Made by a program: the position numbers and the translations under genes
Shown here: in pieces, positions 45,976 to 57,229 of the stretch
Numbering within the stretch: position 1 is the stretch's first letter
How the letters are laid out: every line of letters begins with the position of its first letter
Origin: Siphonodentalium dalli
Taxonomy: Eukaryota > Mollusca > Scaphopoda > Gadilida > Siphonodentaliidae
Assembly: GCA_032622095.1 (NCBI GenBank)
Contig: CP136069.1
Coordinates: 108,156,278-108,220,277, forward strand
DNA length: 64,000 nt
Direction of reading: 5' to 3'
Notes under the pieces: model-generated
What the model was told of the DNA's origin: nothing
The model's database searches: none
The model's input: only the letters and a program-made list of their open reading frames with translations

Positions 45976-46671
45976 ATAAGATTGTGTCATGCACATTGCG
46001 AATAAAAGGCTCACACTAATGTAATTGATGCCTGATTCATACTTTATGTACTGGTATGATATACATATTTTTCATAGAATTCAACACCTCAATGGCGAAA
46101 TTATCACATGTTCTTCATGAAGAGTCAGTCCTATTGTGGATTATCTAATCTTTGTATTATAAAGTAAGCTTTTGGATTGACGTGGTACATCACTGTTGGT
46201 GTCGCTGCTTCAGATACATGTGTATGATTGCTACACCTGTCTTCTATAGAAAGTCACGTGTGTAATCTTCGTGACAACGATCGACCTCGTGTTCGTAAAA
46301 ATGGCGACCCCCCAAAACCACGTGTTTGGTACTATTTTTTAGAGATATGATGATCATACCTCACTAATATGAGACTTGTATTCGATTCTGTTGATATAAT
46401 CGGATACACACATTATATTTAACACAGTTTTATATAATTAAAGCTTTAGAATCGGTATAGTATAAAAACTGTAAGTTTGGAGATATTGTCCTAAAACTCC
46501 ATTCAAATGCCGAAATAAGTAGAATGTTCTTGTCCTATGATATCTATCTAATATATTTAACCCATTCGGGTCGGTAAAATAGTCAATAATGTATTATGAA
46601 GACTTTAAAAATATATAGGTGTGAATTACATAATTTACCAAATTCAATCCTTAAAGAATTGTTGACTGACA
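45976..46671. other. Intronic DNA, nothing recognised
   Basis: No feature supported. Confidence 0.4.
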
Positions 46672-46720
46672 AACAGATGATGGACAAGGAGTGATGACTA
46701 TTGCTCCACCAGCTAAAAAG
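46672..46720 (+). repeat. Tail of family D repeat beside the exon
   Basis: GATGATGGACAAGGAGTGAT + GACTATTGCTCCACCAGCT matches the tail at 47725-47780. It ends about 65 bp from the UBR5 donor site. Confidence 0.6.
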
Positions 46721-46783
46721 CCCAATTTTTCTTCTGACATGGCAAACAGATTGCCTGATTCATTATTTTTTAATGGGTCAAAC

Positions 46784-46995
46784 CTTGTCAGCCCAAAATT
46801 GAAGTTCTTCTCCGAAGGATATGGGACTCTGAGGGGATGGACAATTTTTTTTTGTGTGACTGTCAGATGTCAAATTGTCAGCCTTGTCTTTCACAAGAGA
46901 CTTTATTTCATCACGAAGATCATCCAAACGTCTGCGATCACGAATTCTGAAGAAAGGTGGTTCTCTGTCTCGATCAACATCACGACTTCGTTCAC
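46784..46995 (-). CDS. UBR5: UBR5 exon: charged linker before the propeller
   Basis: 212 bp. The first two bases complete a codon begun in the exon at 54582-54816 (G|GT) and it ends at a codon boundary. Minus-strand acceptor CCCTTTTTTCAG before GTGAACG; donor GACAAG|GTTTGA. The product is Arg/Asp-rich (ERSRDVDRDREPP, RIRDRRRLDDLRDE) and ends SPQSPISFGEELQFWADK, which parallels the conserved SPVSLGEDLQWWPDK of vertebrate UBR5 just before the propeller. Confidence 0.93.
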
Positions 46996-47450
46996 CTGAA
47001 AAAAGGGGCATATATTGTTCATTTAAATCAAAATGTCAATGAAACTAGTGGGTGACGAAACGAATGTAACATTTAAGTAGCATCTGCCAATCTTTCAAGG
47101 AATATACTTTCATTAAGAGCTGGTTGTCTCACCATGCTTTAAATAGTCCAATACATTCACACTACCGGAAAACAAATTCAGTAGCAAGTCAATGACTATG
47201 GGGTCGCTGACCAGACTGTAAAGACAGAGAAGACTGGGACTTTGAAGACTACAATAGTCAGTACGTTGTTATAACATAATAATTTTTCCTAAATTTTAAT
47301 TTTAAATCAAATATTTATTTTTTTTATGAAAAAATTGAGTAAAGAGTAAAATCTCAATGTTTTTTTTTTCATTTAAAAATGTTTTTTTTTTTAATTGAGA
47401 AAGGAGTTAAATCTAAAAAATTAAATCAAATTTTTTTTTTAAAGATATTG
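46996..47450. other. UBR5 intron with low-complexity A/T runs
   Basis: Poly-A/T rich stretches at 47280-47440. A segment GGGGTCGCTGACCAGACTGT + AAAGACAGAGAAGACTGGGA (47200-47260) recurs at 48262-48325. Confidence 0.5.
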
Positions 47451-48345
47451 ACACTGGCTCTGCCCATGTTTGCCCCAGTGACCCAATTGTCCCAGTAAAC
47501 CAGGGACCGTCCATGCCAAATATAAGCTTAATAGGCCCAATGGTTCTTGAGAAGTTGTTTTAAGATTTACTATGGAGGGAAAGAGTTATGGCCCTGGCTT
47601 CGCAACTATTTGACTTGGTGATCTCATTTAAACAAATCTGAATGTGAGTCACCTAGGGAACACCCACACCAAATATGAACCCATTCGGTTTTATGGGTCT
47701 GGAGAAAATGTTTAAAACAATTTTTGATGGACGGATGGACGAGGAGTGATGACTATACCCGGTAGCTCCACAGGAGACTTTGCCTCAAGTGAGCTTAAAA
47801 CTATAATCAGTACCAAACTTGAACTATCATTGAGGCTGGAAATTTTTCAGATTTCAGACCCAATACTTTATGTAAATAATTACATTTGCCTTGAAGAATT
47901 TAAAATAATTTAGACTAGACAACTGTCATACATAGATTAGGACTGAACATTACTTAGACCAGTCTATTATGTAAATAATTACATTTGTCTTATTGATTAC
48001 CAAAGTAGGCTGCAGCTGAACATAATTGAGACCAGACACCCCATATGCACTGGGGCTGAAAGGTATTCAGACCAGACAATTTTATGTACCCAGAGTTATA
48101 CTAGAACATATCGCTGGGGCTAAAAGATAATTTAATATATACAGATTCATATACTAGAACATAGCTAATACCATCACTGGGGCTGATAAGTATTCAGACC
48201 AGACAATTTTATATTCACAAATTTCATAATAGAACATATAACAAGACAGTCAATGACTGTGGGGTCGTTCACCAGACTGCAAAGACTGATAAGACTGGGA
48301 CTCTGGAGACCACAACAGTCAGAACTTTTCATAATCACTTTAAAG
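47451..48345 (+). repeat. Family D modules and CAGACCAGACA-type short repeats
   Basis: CCATGCCAAATATAAGC, AATAGGCCCAATGGTTCTTG, GGAGGGAAAGAGTTATGGCC modules, then GATGGACGGATGGACGAGG and the tail GACTATACCCGGTAGCTCC. After that four copies of CTGGGGCTGAWARGTATTCA + GACCAGACAATTTTATG at uneven spacing. Confidence 0.65.
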
Positions 48346-48441
48346 GAAGTAGATTTAAACAGGATATGTGGCTAGAGAGACTTCACATATGTAGATTGGT
48401 GAAAATCCACCTTGAAATTACCAACTGTACACTACTGATCA

Positions 48442-48465
48442 CCCCCCCCCCCCCCCCCCCCCCCC
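48442..48465 (+). repeat. 24-nt C homopolymer
   Basis: Uninterrupted C run; the proline-run ORF over it is not a gene. Confidence 0.95.
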
Positions 48466-48747
48466 TTCAGTTCAACAAGTCCCCTCCCAACCAGGCTCCA
48501 GACTCCCAAGTCTTAGGTTGGAATTTCACAACCGACACTTCAAACTTTCTCAATTGTTGGAAATTTCCGACCTCACAAGCATCTCTTTATAAAGCAATTT
48601 AGACATGTTTAAAGTCCAATTAACCATGGACCCAAAAACCATGCATGTATGTCAGATTAATCAGTCAAGTGGTTCCAAGGTAGATGTTTTAATGAATTTG
48701 GTATTTCAATGACTTTATTAGACACAAAAGTGTTAACTCCCCATATA

Positions 48748-51700
48748 CTCTAGTAGCTGAGGGCGTTTTGTATGCACTTTTATGTCCAGAGCAAAACTCT
48801 TCACGAATCCACTAATTGAAGGTACACGAACAATATTTGGTTGGCGACACATTTCCCATTGAGGGCGAAATGGGTCAAATGGCCACGCCCCTTTTTGCGC
48901 GAAGTACTACCACCCGCCGTGACTATATCTCCAGAACCGTTGGCCAAAGGGGGTCGTGTGACCACTCAAAATGTGCAGAATGGCCACATTATGGGGGTTC
49001 AGTAATACATTTTCATATTCAAAAGTCAATGTTTTTTAAGATAATTGCCAAAAAACAAAAAAAATCCATTTTAAAGGCCCAATTTTGGGGTTCAGCACTT
49101 TTATCTCAAAGCTGAGCCCCCAATTCGAATTTTATTGATCTATATCCATCGGTGCCACATATAGGTATAATTTCTGTACCATTATCGGATGGGATTAACC
49201 TCCAAGGAGCTCTTGACCCTGAAAATCCACATTATGGGGGGTCAGTAATACATTTTCATATCCAAAAGTCAATGGTGTTTAAGACAATTGCCAAAAACCG
49301 ATTTCAGCATGTTACGCACCACAAGTATACAATACCACCAAGGCCACAGCATATGTATGACACTTTTTAATGAACTATCCGAATTCTCTGATCGACTTAA
49401 GAGCACAATTGACCACACACAATGGGATTAGCTGGAAATTGCTGCTGAGGATGTGTTGATCCCGACACACAACGTGAGCTCTTCATGACTGAACATGCCT
49501 TGGAAACTGGTGTGCTTTACCAAAAATTAGGTAAGAATTGTGCTCTAATCAACAGAAATGTACAGATTGAACAAAACAGGTTTTCAAAATTTGTTATCAA
49601 CATTTAACAGCTGATCTGATTTAAGTGACCAAGATATGAAACATGCTAAACACTTTTACTAAATGGAATGACCAGCTGTTTGCTTCATGCAGCAGCCACA
49701 TGTTGCGATCCTAAAATGGGTATTGCACCTGGGCATAGTAAAAACATGTTCTAATCAGATGGGAGATGACCATATATACCAGTATATATTTCAGAAGTAA
49801 TCAATTCTTACAAAAGGACACCTCATCTCACAAAAAGTTTTAGGAAATGATGGAATGATCACTATTCAATCAATAGTAGAATGAGGCTTTGTCAGTCCCA
49901 CATTAGTTTTGATTGGCCATGATAGTTGCATCACTTGCAGGTTGGAGAAGATGAGGGTCTATAATTTCACTAACATAATTCTTCATAATAGCTAATAGCC
50001 CTCATAACTTTCCATTTTAAAGATATTTTCATTTTCAATACCACCTCAGGTTAAGTGGTCCTGCTAATTTTATATTATGCTGATGGGTACTGCTGGATTG
50101 ATATGTTTGTAGGTCAAAGCAATTCTGTCAAGTACCATCATTTTACCTAAAGTTGGTTATTTTTGCATTGTTTGGCTAACCCGAGCAATTTGTGCAAAAG
50201 TCAGTGTCTGTATGCAACATTCAAGAACATATATACTTCAAAATTTTATTGTGTACGCTGATGTTTGGTAAACAACAGGAATAGTCATCTCAATTATGGC
50301 CAGTTTGTAAAAACCAGCACCCATTATTAAAATATATTAAAATATATGTTTTTTAATGTTTTCTACACATTGTGGCTTATCCTCGATTCGTTCAGATCGC
50401 TTTGCTCTACCTGAATATCATACCAAATGTATTAGCATCACCACTAAACTTGGGATGAATACTGCCAAATGAATATATTGTGATAAGGGCAGTGGAAAAA
50501 TAATGGTTGAGTCTTTTCTAAATATAATTCTAGTAAAACCTACACAATACCGTCTTGGTCTGATAAGACTCAGAGTCATGTTTATTTAGGAGTATAGACA
50601 TGAAGTCCACCAGTTTCATGAAAATTAAATGGGCTCTGCACTAGTAACATCTGGAGTCCTGGGACCCATTAATATTGACAAATGAAACACAAATGAAAAA
50701 TACATAGTAACTTTCCTCAAACATAGATTATAACCTGACAATCATTGTGTTTGAATCAGTGTACATATGTATATGTAGGCATGGCCATAGCATGTTTTTG
50801 AAATACTGCAGAGTGCAGACCATAAATTTCACTAGAATATACATGTAGTTACTGCATGTACATCACTCACATAAGGCGACTGACACACATAAACGTACCT
50901 GCAGGGTTCACAATATTTGACATGTAAAGTATATATATATCTCCTGTGCCTATAACATCAAACCAAACGGTTTACAGTAATTTTACTGACATTTTTGGAG
51001 TGGCACATATACGTACATAAAAAATAAAAGTCAATTTAAAGGGACGAAATGAAAAATAAATTTGTGCAACTATAATGGAGATCTATATTGCATTACAACA
51101 TCCACAAATCTACAACATCCACAAATCTACAAAAACATCTGACTATCATAGACATTGGTAATGTGATCATTTTTCCTTGATAAGTTGAAACATGAGGGAG
51201 GATTGCATAGCATGGCTACATGCAGAATGTAGATTTGTATGTATTTATATCTACATATCAACTGATGCTTGTATTTTTCTTCTAACTCACTCCAGGCTAG
51301 CCATTATTTGTTCTAGAATAATGTACATGTTAGGGAAATTGTAGAACCTTTATACAAAATGGTGATGCAGCCAATCAAAATTGATGTGGGACTGATAAAG
51401 ACACAACCTGCTCGACTACTGAATCATACTGATTGATCAAATTGTAGTAACTCAACATTTACTAAACCTACTTGTGGGCTGAGTATAATTCAATTCAACA
51501 TTAGAATACCATAAAAACACCCTGTTCTCCCATAAGTTTAAAGAAAATAACACATTGAACTCATTTACAAGTATATTGCTAATGTGATATATGTCATTCC
51601 ATTTATAACCATTTTGGCAGCCATCTCACATCAAAGGCCATGAAATCTAGATAACAAAAGATGAACTACATTCAAATCATATCACCAGGTAACCTTTTTG

Positions 51701-52297
51701 TAGGAGTTTTAGGTTACTGATCAAATACCGTATAATTGATGATTTCCTCAACATCTTTGTTATTGGGAAAATGTCTGTTTTTCATTCTACGACCAATATA
51801 TTCCATCCAAAAACCTTATTTTCAGGGTCAAGAGCTCCTTGGAGGTCAATCTCATCCAATAATGGTACAGAAATTATACCTATATGTGGCACCGATGGAT
51901 ATAGATCAATAAAATTTGAATTGGGGGCTCAGCTTTGAGATAAAAGTGCTGAACCCCAAAATTGGGCCCTTAAACATGGATTTTTTTTGGTTTTTGGCAA
52001 TTATCTTAAAAACCATTGACTTTTGGATATGAAAATGTATTACTGACCCCCCATAATGTGGCCATTCTGCACATTTTGAGTGGTCACACGACCCCCTATG
52101 TCCAACGGTTCTGGAGATATAGTCACGGCGGGTGGTAGTACTTCGCGCAAAAAGGGGCGTGGCCATTTGACCCATTTCGCCCTCAATGGGAAATGTGTCA
52201 CCAACCAAATATTGTTCGTGTACCTTCAATTAGTGGATTCGTGAAGAGTTTTGCTCTGGACATAAAAGTGCATACAAAACGCCCTCAGCTACTAGAG
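48748..52297. mobile_element. 3.55-kb TIR element with ~430-bp inverted arms
   Basis: Ends CTCTAGTAGCTGAGGGCGTT and its complement, TA on both flanks (48746-48747, 52298-52299). The outer ~430 bp are inverted copies (GGCGACACATTTCCCATTGA, GGGTCAAATGGCCACGCCCC, CTATATCTCCAGAACCGTTG). Weaker inverted matches continue inward (CAGTCCCACAT..TTTTGATTGG at ~49890 against ~51370). An open frame of 99-107 codons lies in both arms but starts at TTG rather than ATG. No transposase. TA duplication would fit a Tc1/mariner-like mobiliser. Confidence 0.8.
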
Positions 52298-53520
52298 TAA
52301 TAGCCCCGACATTTATTGACAGGTTGACCTCATATTAACAAATCTGAATCTCAGTCACTAAAGGATCCTCCATACTATATGTAAGCTAAATAGTCCAACC
52401 TCTCGAGAAGACATTTTAAGAATAACTATAGAGACCCTATTTAACCTGGTGACAACATCTGAATAAATTTGAATCCCAGACACCAAAGAACCCTTCATAC
52501 TAAATATCAGTAAAATAGACCTGATGGTCCTTGTGAAGGGAGCATATTAAGAGGGAAACTGTCCTTCACTTGACCCTTATTTAACCAGGTGACACCATTT
52601 AAAAAAATCTGAATTGCAGTCAAACAAGAACATTCCATGCTAAATAAGTCAACTAATTCTTGCAAAGATATTTTAAGAATAAAAGAATTATTACCAAATA
52701 TAAGCAAAATAGACCATTTGGTTCCTGCATAGAAGACATAATGTATCATGGATTAATATGGAGAGAAAGAGTAATGTAGCTGGCCTCGCACCTACTTGAC
52801 CTGGTGACCCTGATTGAACAAGAGGTGTGCACTCGAGTGCTAGCATACCCCCACCGTGGCAAATTCAACCCGCATTATCCGTAAACTCAACCAAAAAGAT
52901 TTTTAACTTTAAAGAAAAATTCGGACTAATAATATCGATATGGTGTCACAAGAATCTTGTACAGAAAAAATTATTCAAATCGGTTCATATTTGTTAAAGT
53001 TATTAAGTCAGACAGAATTTTCTAAGTCAAAATAAGTCGAAAATGAGGTGTAATATTACGAAAAACAGTCTGAGCCAATCCCTAGCTGCATCATGTAGAG
53101 AGGGTATTGTGAGAACCATGTATACCAAAAATTATTGAAATCGGTTCATATTTGTTAAAGTTATTAAGTCGGACAGAATTTTCTAAGTCGGACTGAACCG
53201 CAATTAGCATCATGCGGAGAGACCGTCCTAAGGAGATTGCATACAAAAAATTATTGAAATCGGTTCATAGTTGTTCGAGCTATGAGATCGGACGGACAGA
53301 CGGACTGACAAACGGACGGAGAAAGCGTGACGTACGGAGAAAGCGTGACGGACGGACGGACAGACGCAGTCAATCCAGTATACCCCATTTTCTTCGAAAG
53401 TGGGGGTATAACAAATTTGAATCCCAATCACCAAAGGAGCCTCAATATTAAATATGAGCTAAATAGAGCTGGTGGTTCTTTCAAAGGACACTTTTCAAGT
53501 TTGCCAAATACTAGTATGTT
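52298..53520 (+). repeat. Family D tandem array
   Basis: Units of about 130 bp with AAATCTGAATCTCAGTCAC, CATACTAAATAT(A)AGC, AAATAG(A)CC..TGGTYCTTG, CATTTTAAGAATAA. At least four units; interrupted by the element at 52819-53412 and resumed with AAATTTGAATCCCAATCACC. Confidence 0.8.
52819..53412 (+). mobile_element. Family B hairpin-ended element inserted in the array
   Basis: Starts CAAGAGGTGTGCACTCGAGTGC (hairpin GCACTCGAGTGC) then TAGCATACCCCCACC. Two to three ATTGAAATCGGTTCATATTT modules follow, then GGACGGACAGACGGAC runs and AGTATACCCC...GTGGGGGTATAACA. The host reads GATTGAACA|...|AATTTGAATCCC, with no target duplication. The 3' hairpin contains the inverted 5' motif ATACCCCCAC. It shares its architecture with family A without sequence identity. 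Helitron/Helentron-like mobilisation is inferred. Confidence 0.75.
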
Positions 53521-54581
53521 CTAGTCAGGTGGTGGATATGGAGTGTTAAATGTCCTGCTGACAGATTTAAACAATACACATGATAGATTGTTGTAGTAAT
53601 TGGGAATTAATGACCTCTAGCAGATCTCCAGGGAACATTTATAAAAATGTTAGATTTCACTTGACATGTGTATGCATACTCCACATACAGTTAGAGCCAA
53701 AGTAAATGCTCCTTATTAATGATTCTTTGTCAAGAATTTGAGTAAATATTATTTTTGGGATCAGGGTGGCAGAAGCAGTGAACTTGAGTGAAGGGTCTGG
53801 GGGGCACAACCTTCAGAAATGTAATGGCATTAGTTTTTCAATTTTCAAAAAATGTTAAACAATATATATATATATATCTCTCAGGGTATGATTTCACCTG
53901 GATAAGTGGTGGGTAAGAAAATAATATTGGAATAGCCAAGACTGAATTTAGTGTGTCTGACATTTGCAGAATGAGGTCCCCAAAAGGTGAATTTAATGAT
54001 GCTATGCCGTAAGATGGGCCAGCATCACCAAATTCACCATCTGGAGTCTGCATTCTGATTAGGCCTCATCTGCCATGGGAAACCTAGGATTGATTGAAGT
54101 TCTCCTTTGCTGTTGGTGATATACCCCAATTTGATTTATACATGATTTGTATAGGAGTCATTTTGATTATATAATGTCCCAAATGTATAAGTGCAATCGA
54201 TTATGATAACAAACGTAAAAAAAAATGCACATAAATTAAAACAAATTATTGGACCCTTTTGACCCGAAATTGTTGATAATTATTGCTAGGACGTTGACGT
54301 TAAATTTACTCATGACGTCATGTATATGACGTTACATATACTCTCCAAAGGGTTAATGATGATAGGATGATTTAGTCATGCAAAGAGTAAAATCCGATCA
54401 GATGAGAGATGTGGCATGTAGGTTGTACTTATTGTTGATGAACAGCGGACAGATGAAGGCTGCAAAACATGGTAATAGCTCAAACTGAAAATATAACAAT
54501 TATGGCTCCAGTATATAGAAGTAATCGAGTGTGTTATGTTAGATGCAACTGGAAGAAGACATGATATCTATAATCACTGAC
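53521..54581. other. UBR5 intron; small repeat fragments only
   Basis: A TA microsatellite (53865-53880) and a fragment of the AAGAGTAAAATCC module (54372-54430). No gene seen. Confidence 0.5.
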
Positions 54582-54816
54582 CAATCTGAACTCGTGATCC
54601 TGATCCTCTGCTTCGGAAAGATGAATATCCATAGTTATCTTCATGGAAAAATGTGTCGGCATCAATAATCACACTGGGTTGGTCTGAATGTATGCCATTG
54701 TCAAGCAGGGAAATGAGGTCATCTGGCATATATGAATCCTGGCTATCATCATCTGCATCATCACCTTCATCATCACGGCTGAGGAGATTGTTTACAGCTA
54801 AATTAACATCCAGATT
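54582..54816 (-). CDS. UBR5: UBR5 exon: end of UBA domain and acidic segment
   Basis: 235 bp, 78 codons plus one base. Minus-strand acceptor CTTTATGTGCAG before AATCTGG; donor CAGATTG|GTCAGT. The product begins [17 protein letters not shown], which is the last helix of the UBR5 UBA domain, followed by an acidic run ([12 protein letters not shown]) and [29 protein letters not shown], all matching UBR5 in order. The UBA domain binds ubiquitin. The first half of that domain must come from an exon beyond the right edge. This is the most 5' exon in the window. Confidence 0.96.
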
Positions 54817-55289
54817 CTGCACATAAAGAAAAGTTTCATGATTAGTGACAAGTTGCTGTTTTTTTTTTAAATTTTGCAGCTACATAATAACATGACACTG
54901 ATAAATAAAAGATTGCAAGGAATCCTGCACTTGGTGCCTGAGTAAGACATGATCAGTAGCGCGGACCATGTGAACAGTTGTCTCCACCATCCTGGGTAAT
55001 GCTTTGTCAGTGAATGTTTAGTAGTAATCAGCCTCTCGTATTTTAATTTACCATAGATTTCTGTCTCTAAGTCCCAACTTTCTGACCCATGATTTTCACT
55101 CAAAATGCGCATTATACATCGGTAAGGTCTGTATCAAAGAAATGTTTAATTAAAAATAAAACAATTAAAATATTAATAGTTATTATCAGTGTATTTATTC
55201 CCTATCAAATTTAATTACAAAATTGTCCATTATACGAATCCAGCATGAGGTCTTCTCCTTCTGAGGAATGGCTTTTGATTTTAGTTTTG
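54817..55289. other. UBR5 intron, nothing recognised
   Basis: Contains a minus-strand open frame (54867-55112) without a motif I recognise or splice signals of note. Confidence 0.45.
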
Positions 55290-55297
55290 ATTGGTAC

Positions 55298-56400
55298 TAG
55301 AGATGGGCGGTTGTGAAAATTTGCCTCGGTTTCGGTTTCGGTTGTGGAAAAAGAGTTGAGTCTCGGTTTCGGTTTTTATTAATAAAAATGACTAATGTGA
55401 ACAAAATCTAATTATGCTTCATCATATTACAAAGAAAACACACCAATTTTATCACCATAACTTGTGAGGTACATGTCCTTTTATAATTGTAAATTATGTA
55501 TCATATTGTTACTATTACATGTATATTGTTAATGTCCATGTCGAGTGGCAGTGCTAGAATGCAATTGAGTCTGTGTATTGTGTATGACTGCAATTCAGCA
55601 TCATATGATCATAAGTGTGAAATAATATAAGGATCATTTATATTGGCATAAAACTAATGTGTGTGACTAGATATATGTGAATAGTTATGATTTGAAAAAT
55701 AAAATTTGAAATGAAAAACAAAATGAAAATAAAACATGACTAGAATCTCTCAATCACATTATCTGGCTATATGCCTATTACCATATTTAGGGAACATAAT
55801 ACTGTACACACTATACATGCATCCAATACAAGTCACCTGAATGAGTGCTATTTCTCAACAGTTTACCGACAAACGGTATAATTCATTCCGGCTCCGATTC
55901 CGGCATAACATTTTTAATCAACGGCACACAAATATATTTGACGATTTAACATCCAAACAGTGATAAAAACTAATAGGGGATACGGGTAACAATCATTGAT
56001 ACCTTTTGATATCGTATCCTCGTTATCAAATTCACCTTTCAGAGTATTTGTACGGCCTTAATGATTAAAATAACATGAGAAATAAACTGACTTGTGTTGT
56101 ATTTACTACGGCGAAAATAGGTGTACACGGAAGCAAACGTAATTAATTCGTCGCGCGATTTCACCATGCGAACTCCTTTCTGCATATATTACAGGCGGCA
56201 CACTTAGATTTCTTATCTTTCTTTGAAAAATATTTCCACACAGGACTGCACAGGACTCGTTTGTTCGTCGTGCTCTGCCATGATTACAGGAAGTTGTGAC
56301 AACCGAAACTACGGGTTTTCCCAACTTACCACGGTTGTCATTTCCGGTTTTTCCCGACAACCGAAACCGAACTGATTCCACGGTTAACCGCCCATCTCTA
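55298..56400. mobile_element. hAT-like element with perfect 8-bp TSD
   Basis: TIRs TAGAGATGGGCGGTT and AACCGCCCATCTCTA; target duplication ATTGGTAC at 55290-55297 and 56401-56408. Sub-terminal CGGTTTCGGTTTCGGTT / ACAACCGAAACCGAA motifs at both ends. 1103 bp with no transposase, so non-autonomous. The perfect duplication indicates a fairly recent insertion. Confidence 0.92.
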
Positions 56401-56409
56401 ATTGGTACT

Positions 56410-57139
56410 GTGAACAAAATACAAAGAAAGCAAGCAGAACGTCCGTATAGCACGTGACATAGTACACTTGACACCGAGTGTGACAATGTGTCTTTTGCCA
56501 ACCGCGGTAGTTTCTTTGATATCCTCTTAAATTGCTGCTGTTATAAAAGTTGTTGTATCCGCTCTATATTGTGGCGCTTACATGCTTTAATCCTTTAGCG
56601 TTCAGAGAGCCCCAGAGCGCCTGGCCGCATAGCGTCCAGAAAGCCCCAGAGCGCCTGGAGTTTTTGGATTTTTTTCGGTCATAGTTTACAACAAAAATAT
56701 TATAACACAACAAAATTATCTTATTTTTAATGTAAACAATAACATCGATGTTATATTATTAATATTTATGTTTTTGTTGGGTTTTGTGGTAGATTTTGTA
56801 CAATTTAATCGACATTTCATAATAAAATCGTAATAAAACGAAAACTGCGTCGTCGCGGTGCTATTTTTCAAGTTGACTAAATCAATGTACTCGCAATTGT
56901 GATCTGTGTACAGCCATCTAATATAGTTTTATTCTACAGATATTTACAAACTTTATTTTTATTTCTAATAGAATATTTATTTGACTTCTTTATGTTTTTG
57001 AGCTATTAATAATATGCAACTGAATTTAAAAGACCAATATCATGATTTGACCAGCGAAGCAAATACAGTTCCGAGTCAACTCCAAGACACCTGCGCTGTT
57101 GCAGTGTTGGTGTTACTAAGGACGCCGTGTTGTTCTAAC
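56410..57139. other. Intronic DNA with a short GC tandem pair
   Basis: CCCCAGAGCGCCTGG occurs twice (56610 and 56645) in a GCGT(T/C)CAGA(G/A)AG context. Nothing else recognised. Confidence 0.5.
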
Positions 57140-57229
57140 TCTTTTGGCCCTAGAAATGTTCTCAAATAAAACTGTCATTTGATTTGATTTTTTCCCTCAT
57201 TCATCACAAGATCATATGAATAATATTAT

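Noticed and set aside
48366-48602. ORF with a proline run
   Set aside because: Reading of the 24-C homopolymer, with no domain.
54867-55112. 81-codon minus-strand ORF near a UBR5 exon
   Set aside because: Does not match UBR5, lacks splice signals in a useful phase, and shows no known motif.
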